In this document: one piece after another, positions 36,100-49,552 of the stretch
Layout of the letters: each line of letters begins with the position of its first letter
Numbering within the stretch: the stretch's first letter is position 1
From: Sipunculus nudus
Lineage: Eukaryota > Annelida > Sipuncula > Golfingiida > Sipunculidae
Assembly (NCBI GenBank): GCA_026874595.1
Contig: CM049308.1
Coordinates: 769,001 to 833,000, forward strand
Length of the DNA stretch: 64,000 nt
Direction: 5' to 3'
Program-made: the position numbers and the translations under genes
Notes under the pieces: generated by a model
The model's input: only the letters and a program-made list of their open reading frames with translations
What the model was told of the DNA's origin: nothing
Database searches by the model: none

Positions 36100-39000
36100 C
36101 TGAGATGTCAGTTGTCAGTACGCTGACGGACTTTAAAATTCCACATTCAGAAATACCTGTTGATGTCACGGTTCAATGAACACATACACCCAAAGAAACT
36201 GTTCAGGTAATGCATTCGTGGCCCTGGTCAACACGGGGGACCGTCTCAAAACACAGATATCATGCCACAGTATACATGTTTCCTATGCAAAAAGAAGAAA
36301 AAGTCCGTTGCAACACGTTAAGATGACCCTATGTACTGTCTTGAATGTGCAGCAACAAAATGGCCAAGTGTGTATGGATCAAAGACTGAACATACATCGA
36401 GTGATACTCAGGAAACAGCGACTGGAGTCGATCATTATGATCTAGTAGGGGCCAGGAACAAACAGAGAAGGATATCATTGATCAAGACACTGGCTGCTGC
36501 TCAGTGAAATTAGCATCTCGTCTGATTATAGAGAATGACTTGTTAACCTATGTCCAATTCTATATTCACAGATGTACCATGGAGAATCTGAAAAAGACCA
36601 TATTAAGGTTCTATACACCAGAGGTCATCAGTACATCTAAACAGATTCTCTGGGATGCTGCAGAGGAATTCACATCCCTTGGCCGTAGACATTACAGGCA
36701 GAACTCAGTAGCAAGGTCTACACAGGAAGCTGACGTTGTTAACATTATAACAGCCTTTCAAAAGGTCGATAAACTGCAGTCGTTTCCAGTAACATTTGTA
36801 CTCTGGAATTTGGAAAATATACCAAAATATGCACCTGAAGAAATCGAACCTGGTGCTTCGACAGAGCAAATATCTCAGCAAAATCAGAGAATCTCGGCAA
36901 TTGAAAACAAACTAGATGACAGCACAGAAACAATAAGGGCACTGTAGCTAGCCGTGAATGAAGTTATTCAGGAGCTTAGAAAAGCGCCAACTGATGGGCC
37001 ACGTGAAAATAACAAGGAACTTTATTCTGATACTGTGAAAAGCAGCAAAGCTGTAAACGTAATTCCACCGATTGAGCATATCTGTTTACAAAACGAAGAT
37101 AAGCATCCCCAAGCATCCCTAAGTGCCAGCCTAAACGTCACTGTAAACCCTACTGGGATAGATATGCACAAAAAGACAAAAATATGGCCCTCTTTTGGCA
37201 TCGTCTCTGGTTGGAGAATGGCCGTCCTAGTGAAGGCGTGGTCGCCGACATCAGGAAACGTACGCGTGCGAACTATCATAATTCAGTACCAAAGCTGATA
37301 AAACATGAGGAAAATCTTCGTGACAAACGGTTGGCTGATAAGATATCGGAAAACAAATCCCGTCACCTATGGACATAGGTAAATAAACTGAAACTCAGAG
37401 CTCGCTCAGGGGCCAATGTGATTGACAATGCAAACACGGCCTATGACAGTGCAGACGTCTTTTAAATAAAATTGAGACAATTTATAACTGTAACCCCACA
37501 GATAAATCTGAACTTGATGCTATTGAAATGGAGATCATACGGAGAATAAGGTTTGTATATGCGATTCTTCCGCTATTATTACGGCGAAAATGGTACAGGA
37601 AGCTATTGACATGCTGAAATGTGGCAAATCGGATGGCGATATCTGCATGGACACCGATAACATCAAACATTCTTCTCCAGTTTGCGCAGTAATGTTATCT
37701 TTATTATTTTCAGGATTGCTTACGCATGGTCACATGCCAGTGAATATGTTAAAGTCTACTATTGTGCCGATTCCAAAAAATAAAAATGGTAATCAGTGTT
37801 CTAGTAACAATTATAGAGGAATATCGCTTTGCAGTGCAATAACAAAACTATTTGAAATGATAATCTATAATAGGTTTCATGACTATATGAAAACGAGTGA
37901 TCTGCAGTTCGCCTTTAAAGCAGGGCATTCAACGACTATGTGTTCAACTGTTTTGAAGGAAGTGGCTATGTATTACAACTCTAGGGGTAGCGACGTTTAT
38001 TGTTGTATTGTGGATGCCACAAAGGCTTTTGATCGATTGCAGTTTGGTAAACTGTTCAAAGTTATATTGAAAAGAGAATTTCCTCCTTGTGTCATTAGAA
38101 TTTTGTATGAAATGTATACCAAACAGAGCATAACAGTGAAGTGGATGAATTGCCTTTCGGTCAGTTTTTCAGCAACAAACGGAGTGAGACAGGAGGAGTG
38201 GTAAGCCCACTTTTATTTCATATGTATCTTGATGTTCTTGTCAATGAGCTTTAAAAAGATGGAACAGGTTGCCACATTGGACACTTATTCTCTGGATGCC
38301 TGGCCTATGCCGACGATCTCACGTTATTGAGCCCTTCGGTTAATGGTCTACAGCGCATGCTAGACAGGTGTGAATTTTTTTGAAAAGAAAATGGCGTCAA
38401 ATACAATGCTGCAAAGACTGTTTGTATAAAATTTACGGGTAGGTCTAGGCGCCATGATAACACTGAGCGTAAACCTGACATCACATTGTGCGGAACAAAG
38501 CTCGAATGGCAAAATAGTGTAAGCTACCTGAGGATCGTTATCAGTGGCGAGATGGACGACAAGCATGACATTGAGACCAAAAGTTGTGACTTCTATAGAA
38601 GAGTAAATGCCTTATGCGCCAATTTTGGAAAACTCCAAAGTTGAATATTATGTACGTTATTTAACTCTTACTGCACCTCGTTTTACGGGTCTCAGTGCTG
38701 GGATCTAAATTGTAAAGCCATTGACCAAATTTCAGTAGCGTACAATAAAGGACTGAGGAGGATATGGCAGCTACCGAGGACTACTCATAGATATGTGTTT
38801 TATGGTATAAGTAAGAAGCCAGATCTAAGAAATCAGAGAATCGCTATATTAATATGTTAAGAAAAATGTTGAAATCCAATAACAAGTTATTGAAGTTTGC
38901 ATCTACTCGTGCACTTTCGGATTTGTCAAGTAGTATTGGTAAAAATTGTGCATATCTAATGGACAGATATAAGGTTAGGAAATGTAATATCTGTAGCATG

Positions 39001-39280
39001 GATAATAGAAATATAAAACATATACTGACAACAACACAGATGTGCATCGTTGACGTCGTTCATGAAGCCATTTCTATGCGCGATGGCTTGCTCGATATAT
39101 GGACACTAGACCATGCTATGATAACAGCTCTAATTGAAGAGCTGTCGACTGGAATTTAATTTTATGGCTGTTCAATAGCCTTTGCACTGTTTTTTCCCCG
39201 TTATCTATTCACTTTATTGCACATTACTTATGTCTGTACATGTAAATGTACGAAATAAATATTATATAAATTGAAACCTA
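36100..39280 (+). mobile_element. Degenerate non-LTR retrotransposon (LINE, CR1/L2-like), endonuclease missing
   Basis: An ORF1-like part at about 36270-37150 starts with a C..C...YC..C zinc-finger-like segment and has a coiled-coil-like stretch (ISQQNQRISAIENKLDD). At about 37180 it passes directly into the post-endonuclease segment of ORF2 (WHRLWLENGRPSEGVVADI), so the apurinic-endonuclease domain is absent. Reverse transcriptase follows: STIVPIPKN, NNYRGISLC, DATKAFDR and, at 38306-38317, YADD. A one-base deletion near 38192 shifts RQGGVVSPLLF, and stops near 38250 and 38640 break the frame. The 3' end has AATAAATA at about 39255. Dead copy. Confidence 0.85.
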
Positions 39281-39289
39281 GAGAGAAGC

Positions 39290-39880
39290 GAGTTTGATAT
39301 GAAGTGTTTACATAGTTGTATGCATCATGTACGAAATGGGCGCATTACCAGTCAGGCATTTAAAAACGGTTAAGGAAACAAAATATTGGTATCTTTGATG
39401 AACGTTCATCCAACCCAACATTTGAATAAGTGACAAAGAGGATACGTCAATATAAAAAGTTCTAGAAACAATTTGAGCAGCCGTATTTTTAAGGTTTTTG
39501 AAGTTGTGATAGATGAGTTTTGTACGAGCTACCCAAAACAGATATGTAGTAACTATGTGACAAGCACAGTATAAACTTGAAGGATCTAAAATTCGACTTA
39601 GCCTAAAAAGAAGACCAGCTTTAGATGCGATTTTATCACAGACATGTTGTATATGATTTTTCCAGGTAAGACCAGAGTCAATAATAACGCCTAAACTTTA
39701 GTATGATCTGCTGGTGCAAGATTGATGTTATCTATCAAAATACGTTGATGATCTTGCTCAGTTTTTGATTTGGGACCAAAGTACAATTATGGCTTTTTGA
39801 GGATTGATACACAGTCGATTATCCCTATACCAGTCAAGCGCAATATCAATTTGTACTTGTAGTAATTTAAAAGCGTTATT
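39290..39880 (-). mobile_element. Antisense LINE reverse-transcriptase C-terminal fragment
   Basis: The minus strand shows, with frameshifts, a VLGVxIDSGLTWKNHIQ-like block near 39690-39640 and an AAQIVSRTF...LGWMNVHQRYQYF...FKCL block near 39480-39350. Both are typical of the region after the LINE polymerase domain. It is truncated at both ends and lies tail to tail with the plus-strand LINE. Confidence 0.65.
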
Positions 39881-40494
39881 AACTAAATATTAATAAATGT
39901 TAAATAGTTGTATTATCAGCATGAATAACACATTTACCATGGAGGAACAGGGGAAGGTCATTAAGGTAAAAAAGGGGGAAATTGCCCGAGCACAGTGCTG
40001 TTATATTTCTGTGATACGTCATTTAAATATATTATTTACATATTTCATGCATAATATTAATATTTAATATAAATTAGCTAAATATACCAAACGAGATCAA
40101 CCGGTTTTGGTTCCACTTTGGACATATTAGATGCTTGCCTGGTGAGGTTTCAACGGACTTGTTGTGACGTCATCAAATTTCAAACTAATAATTCCTTCAA
40201 TTGTTTATACAGTATTCACTTTTAGATTGAAACTGTTGAACATGGCCACGCATTGTAATCATGAAGTGTTTTAATCCGCTGCTTGTCTCTTTTTGGGTCT
40301 GAGTAATTCCGAACTGCGTAAAGTCCAACCAAATCGATTGTCTTTTGTCTTTAGTAACGAATTTATGAGTCAGCAAAATATCAATGCTTCAGGTTTACTC
40401 AGATTTTGGTACCCCTTTTAATGCAAGAACATGTATCTTGTAACGCATCGTGTCATAGCATAGCTTGTTGAAGGGTTAAAGTCTATAATATTCA
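39881..40494. other. Gene-free spacer
   Basis: AT-rich anonymous DNA between a LINE fragment and the 79-bp satellite; nothing recognised. Confidence 0.4.
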
Positions 40495-40642
40495 GGTATC
40501 AGTTCACATATCTGATCGGTGATCGTATGAATATTCACGAAACTGATCTGACCGGTGATCGTATTAGTATGAGTTGTAGTTCAGAGATGGGACAGGGACG
40601 ATACAGTTCTGTTCGGTGATCGCTGAGTTGTAGTTCACAGAT
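40495..40642. repeat. 79-bp satellite, left outlier
   Basis: Two diverged units with ATCTGATCGGTGATCGTAT and GAGTTGTAGTTCACAGAT. The array breaks after CACAGAT and resumes with GTGATTTGTGG at 41395, so the LINE fragment in between was inserted into the satellite. Confidence 0.85.
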
Positions 40643-41394
40643 ATAATAATATATATAATATAATATAATATATTTAATTTATATAGCACTAATTCAACAA
40701 AATAGTTATCAAAAGCGCTTTACAAGACACAAAGCACCGTTTTACTAAAACATAAAATGTAGATTCCTACTAAAGCAAAGATTCCTAAAAGAAAAGCCTA
40801 ATTTCTAAGAACTACCAAAAGCTAATATATAAAGGTAAGTTTTTAGATTTCTTTTAAAAGAAGCTTAAGATGGTGAAGATTTGAATGAGCGCGTAAGTTC
40901 ATTCCACAACCTTGGTGCCACAGCTGAGAAAACTCTCAGACGACACATTTCACTTCGTGCTTTAGGAATCACTAAAAGCCCTTGTCAAGATGACCTTAGC
41001 TGCCTGACTGGAACATAAAATATGAAGAGGTTTCTAATGTCAATAGCCGATTGACCATTTATGGATTTGTATACTAATAATAAAATTTTAAAATCAATGC
41101 GCTGTCGCACCGGGAGCCAATGGAGTTCTTTAGGTATTGGTGTAATGTGGTCGTGCTTCTTGGCACCAGTTACAAGCCTAGCTCTCTCTGTAGCCGGTCA
41201 AGTGACTTGCTAGGAAGACCACATAGCAAAGACTAGGAACAGACAATCCTTGAACTGATGAACGCATGAAATAATGTTATAAGTGAATCTTGAGTTAGGA
41301 AACCCTTTATCCTAGCTATATTACGTAGGTGGTAAAAAGCCAAACAACAAATGTTATTTACATGCTTGTCAAGGCAAAGTCCTTGTGATTTGTG
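40643..41394 (-). mobile_element. 5'-truncated antisense LINE inserted in the 79-bp satellite
   Basis: On the minus strand it encodes ICCLAFYHLRNIARIKGFLT, HAFISSRIVCS, HWLPVRQRIDFKILLL and RVFSAVAPRLWNELT, the standard C-terminal sequence after the LINE polymerase. The AT-rich repeat tail (TATAT/TAATA type) is at 40643-40680, as expected for its 3' end. No target-site duplication is visible; the satellite joins without gain or loss. Frameshifts and stops show it is dead. Confidence 0.8.
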
Positions 41395-44300
41395 GATGAT
41401 ATTACACAGGGACGATACAGATCTGTTCGGTGATCGTATTAGTATGAGTTGTAGTACACAGATGGGATTTGTGGACAGTATTACACAGGGACGATACAGA
41501 TCTGTTCGGTGATCGTTCGAGAATGAGTTGTAGTTCACAGATGTGATTTGTGGATGATATTACAATGGGAAGATACAGATCTGCTCGGTGATCGTATGTG
41601 TATGAGTTGTAGTTCACAGATGTGATTTGTGGATGATATTACACATGGACGATACAGATCTGCTCGCTGATCGTATGTGTATGAGTTGTAGTTCACAGAT
41701 GTGATTTGTGGATGATTTTACAATGGGACGATACAGATCTGCTCGCTGATTGTATGAGTATGAGTTGTAGTTCACAGATGTGATTTGTGGATGGTACTAC
41801 ACAGGGACGATACAGATCTGATCTGTGATCGTATGTGTATGAGTTGTAGTTCACAGATGTGATTTGTGGATGATATTACACAGGGACGATACAGATCTGA
41901 TTGGTGATCGTATGAGTATGAGTTGTAGTTCACAGATGTGATTTTTGGATGGTATTACACAGGGACGATACAAATCTGATCGGTGATCGTATGTGTATGA
42001 GTTGTAGTTCACAGATGTAATTTGTGGATGATATTACACATGGACGATACAGATCTGATCGGTGATCGTGTGAGTATGAGTTGTAGTTCACAGATGTGAT
42101 TTGTGGATGGTGAAACACAGTGACGATACAGGTCTGCTCGGTGATCGTATGAGTATGAGTTGTAGTTCACAGATGTAATTTATGGATGATATTACACATG
42201 GACGACACAGATCTGATCGGTGATCGTATGTGAATGAGTAGTAGTTCACAGATGTGATTTGTGGGTGATATTTCACATGGACGATACAGATCTGATCGGT
42301 GATCGTATGTGTATGAGTTGTAGTTCACAGATGTGATTTTTGGATGGTATTACACAGGGACGATACAAATCTGATCGGTGATCGTATGTGTATGAGTTGT
42401 AGTTCACAGATGTGATTTGTGGATGATATTACACAGGGACGATACAGATCTGATTGGTGATCGTATGAGTATGAGTTGTAGTTCACAGATGTGATTTTTG
42501 GATGGTATTACACAGGGACGATACAAATCTGATCGGTGATCGTATGTGTATGAGTTGTAGTTCACAGATGTAATTTGTGGATGATATTACACATGGACGA
42601 TACAGATCTGATCGGTGATCGTGTGAGTATGAGTTGTAGTTCACAGATGTGATTTGTGGATGGTGAAACACAGTGACGATACAGGTCTGCTCGGTGATCG
42701 TATGAGTATGAGTTGTAGTTCACAGATGTAATTTATGGATGATATTACACATGGACGACACAGATCTGATCGGTGATCGTATGTGAATGAGTAGTAGTTC
42801 ACAGATGTGATTTGTGGGTGATATTTCACATGGACGATACAGGTCTGCTCGGTGATCGTATGAGTATGAGTTGTAGTTCACAGATGTAATTTATGGATGA
42901 TATTACACATGGAGGACACAGATCTGATCGGTGATCGTATGTGAATGAGTAGTAGTTCACAGATGTGATTTGTGGGTGATATTTCACATGGACGATACAG
43001 ATCTGATCGGTGATCGTATGTGTATGAGTTGTAGTTCACAGATGTGATTTGTGGATGATATTACACAGGGACGATCCAGATCAGATCGGTGATCGTATGT
43101 GTATGAGTTGTAGTTCACAGATGTGATTTATTGATGATATTGTACATGGACGATACAGATCTGATCAGTGATCGTGTGAGTATGAGTTGTAGTTAACAGA
43201 TTTGATTTGTGGATGGTATTACACATGGACGATACAGATCTGATCGGTGATCGTATGAGTATGAGTTGTAGTTCACAGATGTGATTTGTGGATGATATTA
43301 CACATGGACGATACAGATCTGATCAGTGATCGTGTGAGTATGAGTTGTAGTTAACAGATGTAATTTGTGGATGATATTACACATGGACGATACAGATCTG
43401 ATCGGTGATCGTATGAGTATGAGTTGTAGTTCACAGATGTGATTTGTGGATGATATTACACATGGACGATACAGATCTGATCAGTGATCGTGTGAGTATG
43501 AGTTGTAGTTAACAGATTTGATTTGTGGATGGTATTACACATGGACGATACAGATCTGATCGGTGATCGTATGAATATGAGTTGTACTTCACAGATGTGA
43601 TTTGTGGATGATATTACAATGGGACGATACAGATCTGATCGGTGATCGTATGTGTATGAGTTGTAGTTCACAGATGTAATTTGTGGATGATATTTCACAG
43701 GGACGATACAGATCTGATCGGTGATCGTATGTGTATGAGTTGTAGTTCACAGATGTGATTTGTGGATGATGTTATACATGGACGATACAGATCTGATCGG
43801 TGATCGTATGAGTATGAGTTATAGTTCACAGATGTGATTTGTTGATGATATTACAATGGGACGATACAAAACTGCTCGGTGATCGTATGTGTTTGAGTTG
43901 TAGTTAACAGATGTAATTTGTGGATGATATTACACAGGGACGATGCAGATCTGATCGGTGATCGTTTGAGTATGAGTTGTAGTTAACAGATGTGATTTGT
44001 GGATGATATGACACATAGACGAAAAGATCTGATCGGTGATCATATGAGTATCAGTTGTAGTTCACAGATGTGATTTGTGGATGATATTACACATGGGCGA
44101 TACAGATCTGATCGGTGATCGTATGTGTATGAGTTGTAGTTCACAGATGTGATTTGTGGATGATATTACACAGGGACGATACAGATCTGCTCGGTGATCG
44201 TATGAGTATGAGTTGTAGTTCACAGATATGATTTGTGGATGGTATTACACATGGACGACACAAATCTGCTCGGTGATCGTATGTGTATGAGTTGTAGTTC

Positions 44301-45735
44301 ACAGATGTAATTTGTGGATGATATTACACAGGGACGATACAAATCTGCTCGGTGATCGTATGAGTATGAGTTGTAGTTCACAGATGTAATTTGTGGATGA
44401 TATTACACAGGGACGATACAAATCTGATCGGTGATCGTTTGAGTATGAGTTGTAGCTCACAGATGTGATTTGTGGATGATATTACACATGGACGATACAG
44501 ATCTGATCGGTGATCGTATGATTATGAGTTGTAGTTCACAGATGTGATTTGTGGATGATATTACACATGGACGATACAGATCTGATCAGTGATCGTGTGA
44601 GTATGAGTTGTAGTTCACAGATGTGATATGTGGATGGTACTACTCAGGGACGATACAGATCTGATCGGTGATCGTATGTGTATGAGTTGTAGTTCACAGT
44701 TGTGATTTGTGGATGATATTACACGTGGACGATACAGATCTGCTCGGTGATCGTATGTGTATGAGTTGTAGTTCACAGATGTGATTTGTGGATGATATTA
44801 CACATGGACGATACAGATCTGATCAGTGATCGTATGAGTATGAGTTGTTGTTCACAGATATGATTTGACGAGGGTATTACACATGGACGATACAAATCTG
44901 CTCGTTGATCGTATGAGTATGAGTTGTAGTTCACAGATGTAATTTGTGGATGATATTACACAGGGACGATACAGATCTGATCGGTGATCGTATGTGTATG
45001 AGTTGTAGTTCACAGATGTGATTTGTGGATGATATTACCATGGACGATACAGATCTGTTCGGTGATCGTATGAGTATGAGTTGTAGCTCACAGATGTGAT
45101 TTGTGGATGGTATTACACAGGGACGAAACAGATCTGATCGGTGATCGTATGAGTTGTAGTTCACAGATGTGATTTGTGGATGATATTACCATGGACGACA
45201 CAGATCTGATCGGTGATCGTATGAGTATGAGTTGTAGTTCACAGATATATTTTTATTTTTGTGTACAATATTACACATGGACGATACAGATCTGATCGGT
45301 GATCATATGAGTATGAGTTGTAGTTCACAGATGTAATTTGTGGATGATATTACACAGGGACGATACAGATCTGATCGGTGATCGTATGTGTATGAGTTGT
45401 AGTTCACAGATGTGATTTGTGGATGATATTACCATGGACGATACAGATCTGTTCGGTGATCGTATGAGTATGAGTTGTAGCTCACAGATGTGATATGTGG
45501 ATGGTATTACACAGGGACGAAACAGATCTGATCGGTGATCGTACGAGTTGTACTTCACAGATGTGATTTGTTGATGATATTACACATAGACGAAAAGATC
45601 TGATCGGTGATCATATGAGTATGAGTTGTAGCTCACAGATGTGATTTGTGGATGATATTACACAAGGACGATACAGATCTGATCGGTGATCGTACGAGTT
45701 GTAGTTCACAGATGTGATTTGTGGATGATATTCAT
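41395..45735. repeat. 79-bp satellite, main array (~55 copies)
   Basis: The unit contains GATTTGTGGATGATATTACA, GGACGATACAGATCTGATCG, GTGATCGTATGAGTATG and AGTTGTAGTTCACAGATG. Variants mark a higher-order structure: 41830-42286 recurs essentially unchanged at 42383-42839, a shift of 553 bp or seven monomers. Part of it occurs a third time at about 42840-43000. Near 45250 one unit has a T-rich insertion. Several GATC palindromes lie within each unit. Confidence 0.97.
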
Positions 45736-45844
45736 GATTCAGCACAATGAGACAATGTCAGTTACTCCTGATTAACATGCGTGTCTGAAGTTCCCAAACA
45801 CAATGTTTGACTGAATGTTGAATTTCTATTTGTTATTCTGTTAC

Positions 45845-45849
<5 letters not shown>

Positions 45850-45903
<54 letters not shown>

Positions 45904-45904
45904 T

Positions 45905-45948
<44 letters not shown>
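45850..45948. repeat. (TA)n microsatellite in two blocks
   Basis: Two TA runs of about 45 and 40 bases separated by GAAATATCAA. The region is nearly self-complementary and could extrude a hairpin. Confidence 0.95.
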
Positions 45949-45950
<2 letters not shown>

Positions 45951-47019
45951 AAGCCTTTCATTTGTGTCAAATTATCATTTAGGAGTGTATAAGAACCTAT
46001 TTATCATGTGTAAATGATTCAATCACATGTGACCTTTCAATGACAGAGCCTTAACTGCGTGCCAGGGGGTTATATAATAAGTTATCGCCAGGTGTGCTGG
46101 ATTAGCAGAATATCTGTTATTTATCCTGATACCTGTTGGATAAGACCTCCAGGTACACTTAGTTGTATATAAACAAACTAAGGGTGAAATATTGAACTTT
46201 GGATCAAGGTTAATTAATTTGTATTCATTAACAGGTCATTTATGAGTGACAGGCAAAGTGAACCACTGGCAGTTTTAGACGTTGAATACGCAGATATTTA
46301 GGGGGACATCTATATAGGGAAGGGGACTTTGAGAACAACAGAGTGTTAAGACGAGAGGTGAGTTGACTCCCATGCAGCCAGCCGGCATGGGGCTCCCGAC
46401 CTGGTCTAGGGGGAGATCCCATTTGCTGGTTGGTGATACTCAGGGGGTCAACAAAATAATTGTAAATTTATTTATTGTCACGGTGAAGCCATATATATTC
46501 AACCTTCAATTTAAAATATCTGTTAATTTATCCAGTCGTCAATGTTCTGTGTGTGAGTGACCAGAGAGCCTGAGAGGACTTTACACTGGGTTGTTGATCT
46601 TTACTTGTACATTGTTCTAATGTAAGTTACTCCTGGTAAACATCGTCTCTGAAGCCTGGGTTGTTGACCTTTACTTTTACATTGTTATATATCTCTGCTG
46701 GAGCACTCGTTTATACAAGTACAGGATCGACCAGACAATATAGTACACGTTGACACGTGAATATATGCATGGTCGTCAATGCAGCATTTCATACGTTGGT
46801 ATGAAAATTCAACAATAAAGTGTGTTCTTCTACGGGCGAAACTGACATATTTAGTCTGGTTCCCTGAACTCTTTAATTCACTCCTTGGTGTTGCCTCCGT
46901 TTAAGATATGGATGCGTAATGGGATACAGACACCATTCTAAGACAGGGAGAAGTCGCAAAAGAAAAAAGGGAACGAAAACTCGGAGAAGCTTGTTCACGA
47001 GAGATGGATACCTAGCTGA
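45949..47019. other. Gene-free spacer
   Basis: Unique-looking sequence with no gene. A GGGTTGTTGA(T/C)CTTTACTTTTACATTG-type motif occurs twice (46590 and 46660). LTR-like termini were looked for but not found. Confidence 0.4.
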
Positions 47020-47716
47020 TTACAGTGCATTAGCAGTGAAGTATCCACACTAAAGGATACACACTGTTGACTACAGTGCATTAGCAGTGGAGTGTCCACG
47101 CTTAAGGATAAACACTGTTGATTATAGTGCATCGGCAGTGAAGTGTCCACAATATAGGATACACATTGTTAATTTCAGTGCATTAGCAGTCCTGTGTCCA
47201 CACTAAAGGATACACATTGTTGATTACAGTGCATTAGCAGTGGAGTATCCACACCAAAGGATAAACACTGTTGATTACAGTGCATTAGCAGTGTAGTGTC
47301 CACAATATAGGATACACACTGTTAATTACAGTGCATTATCAGTGCAGTGTCCTGGAATAGGATTCACACTCTTGATAACAGTGCATTAGAGGTGGAGTGT
47401 CCCCACTAAAGGATAAACACTGTTGACTACAGTACTTTAGCGGTGCAGTGTTCACACTATAGGATAAATACTGTTGATTACAGTGCATTCGCAGTGAAGT
47501 GTCCACAATATAGGATACGCACTGTTTACTACAGTGCATAAGCAGTGTAGTGCCCGCACTATATATAGGCTACACACTGTTGACTACAGTGCATTAGCAG
47601 TGCAGTGTTCACATAAAAGGATACACACTGTTGATTACATTGCATTAGCAGTGCAGTGTCCACATAAAAGGATACACACAGTTGATTACATTGCATTAGC
47701 AGTGCAGTGTCCACAT
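47020..47716. repeat. 51-bp minisatellite upstream of copy B
   Basis: About 13-14 diverged copies of GTTGATTACAGTGCATTAGC, AGTGCAGTGTCCACACTAAA and GGATACACACT. The array ends in an (ATA)n-like run at 47722-47757. Confidence 0.94.
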
Positions 47717-47757
47717 TTTATAATGATAATAATAATAATAAAAATAATAATAATGTA

Positions 47758-48047
47758 TATATAACTGAAATTCTTATGAAAGACATCAATTCATGTTCTA
47801 AAAAATTCAATACTATTTGAATAGGGATCGTTGACACGACAGTCACATCCCCCAATCTGCTGAGGTATTAATATTTATAACAGTCAATATAAGTTGACTT
47901 CTTCACCCCACTCAGCTAGAGTTTGATCAAGTGGCACATGCTGAAAGACACACATGCAAGAATTGTTTCGCAGTCTTGAATAAAAAGGCTTGGTTGTCCT
48001 GACTGTGCGAATTACCAAAAGAGGTTTGCAGTTTTTCCTGGTAGACC
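47758..48047 (+). other. Upstream flank of CRT-like copy B
   Basis: Short candidate promoter and 5' untranslated region. The context ACCATGG at the start codon is Kozak-like. No core promoter element is certain. Confidence 0.4.
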
Positions 48048-49520
48048 ATGGATCGTACAGGGATCCTGTCGTTGTTCTTCACCGTGCTCGTTCTGTTTGC
48101 CCGCCTCGGGTCGTTTATTACGTCACCGCTATGGCTTGATTACTTCCAATATGACAACAGCACTAACTGTACGGCCACGAACACTTCTGATTTTGTACAG
48201 GCCGTGCGACAGTCCCAGCCGTTCTTTAATGTCTTTCTGCAAACCATTGTACCAACGGTATTATGGGGCAGCGTCCTATTCTCCATGCCACTGTGTTGTC
48301 CCCGTCATATTGGAGCAAAGGAAAAGATGTATCCTAAGATGCATTTGTTGACTCCTGGCCTGGCTATGGCAGTCTCCGCCATTTTGATCAATTACTCTCT
48401 CAGTGGATCACGTACTCCGCCTTACCTCCAGGCCATCCTCGGCAACTTCGCGATACCAATGCAGTTCATGGTCAGGTGAGAACAACATTGTATTTTCGAA
48501 GAAAAAGCTTATGGATACCTGTATATGTATTCAAGCTAAAGATAATGCATATCTCTGGAGACACAGTTTGACTCGCATACTTGGCCAACAGTAACATTTT
48601 AAAATATGTCCTGGTAAAGCAGACAGATTGGCTAACACACCAACGAAAATAATTGTTGCAGACGTATATGGTTTTCAGGGTTTTGTTTGCACAGAAAAAA
48701 TATATGACACGATTACAAACGTAATGAAACAGAATGTGTGCACTGTGCATTTAATTATTATTTGTTAACATTTCTGGTTATTTTCCTTCGTACACTCATG
48801 AATATATATGTAATTTGTAAATACTTGTAATTTATGCGTACATTTATGTTTATGTGACAAACTAGAGTATTTTATATTTTATAAACAAACAATCTTTTTC
48901 CTCCCAGGTTCATGATACTTCGACGCCGGCCGACGTTACGTAAGGGTCTTTGCGCCTTGGCGGTTCTGGGGGCGGAGATAGTCTGTCTGATCCCGTCAAT
49001 CCTCCCGGAACTTGAACCGACCAATCAACGGCGGGAGGATGGGGGAGCCAGGGGGGCAGCCGCCATATTGTGGCCGATGTGCCTTGTCCTCTCAATGGCA
49101 AGACATGCTTTAGATCACACACGCTTGCACACATTCAGTTAAATGGTAAAGTAATCATAAATTATGAAAACTAGATGAAACATTGGCAAAATATCTGAGA
49201 GATGATTTCAATGTTCAACTTTTCAAATTAAAATTAAAACTTGCGAAGACAACATTGCTCTCACACACTGCTGAAGCATGGGTTATAATCTGCATTCGTT
49301 CTGTGATTTCTGCTTGGATTCTACTGGGCTTCGCCACCAGGCGGCTGGCACAGGGGAAAGAATGTGACTTAAATGTAGTGTATAAATTTTAGGCAAGTGT
49401 GTGCAATACTTTTTGTTTATCAAACTTCTTAGAGGAAATACAGTTAATACTTTCACACATGACTGAAATAATTACAGATTTAACAAAATTGAAAGAATCA
49501 TCAGATGCAGGAACCTATTG

Positions 49521-49552
<32 letters not shown>

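Noticed and set aside
45949-47019. Second solo LTR between the TA repeat and the 51-bp array
   Set aside because: No paired TG/CA termini, target duplication or LTR signals could be found.
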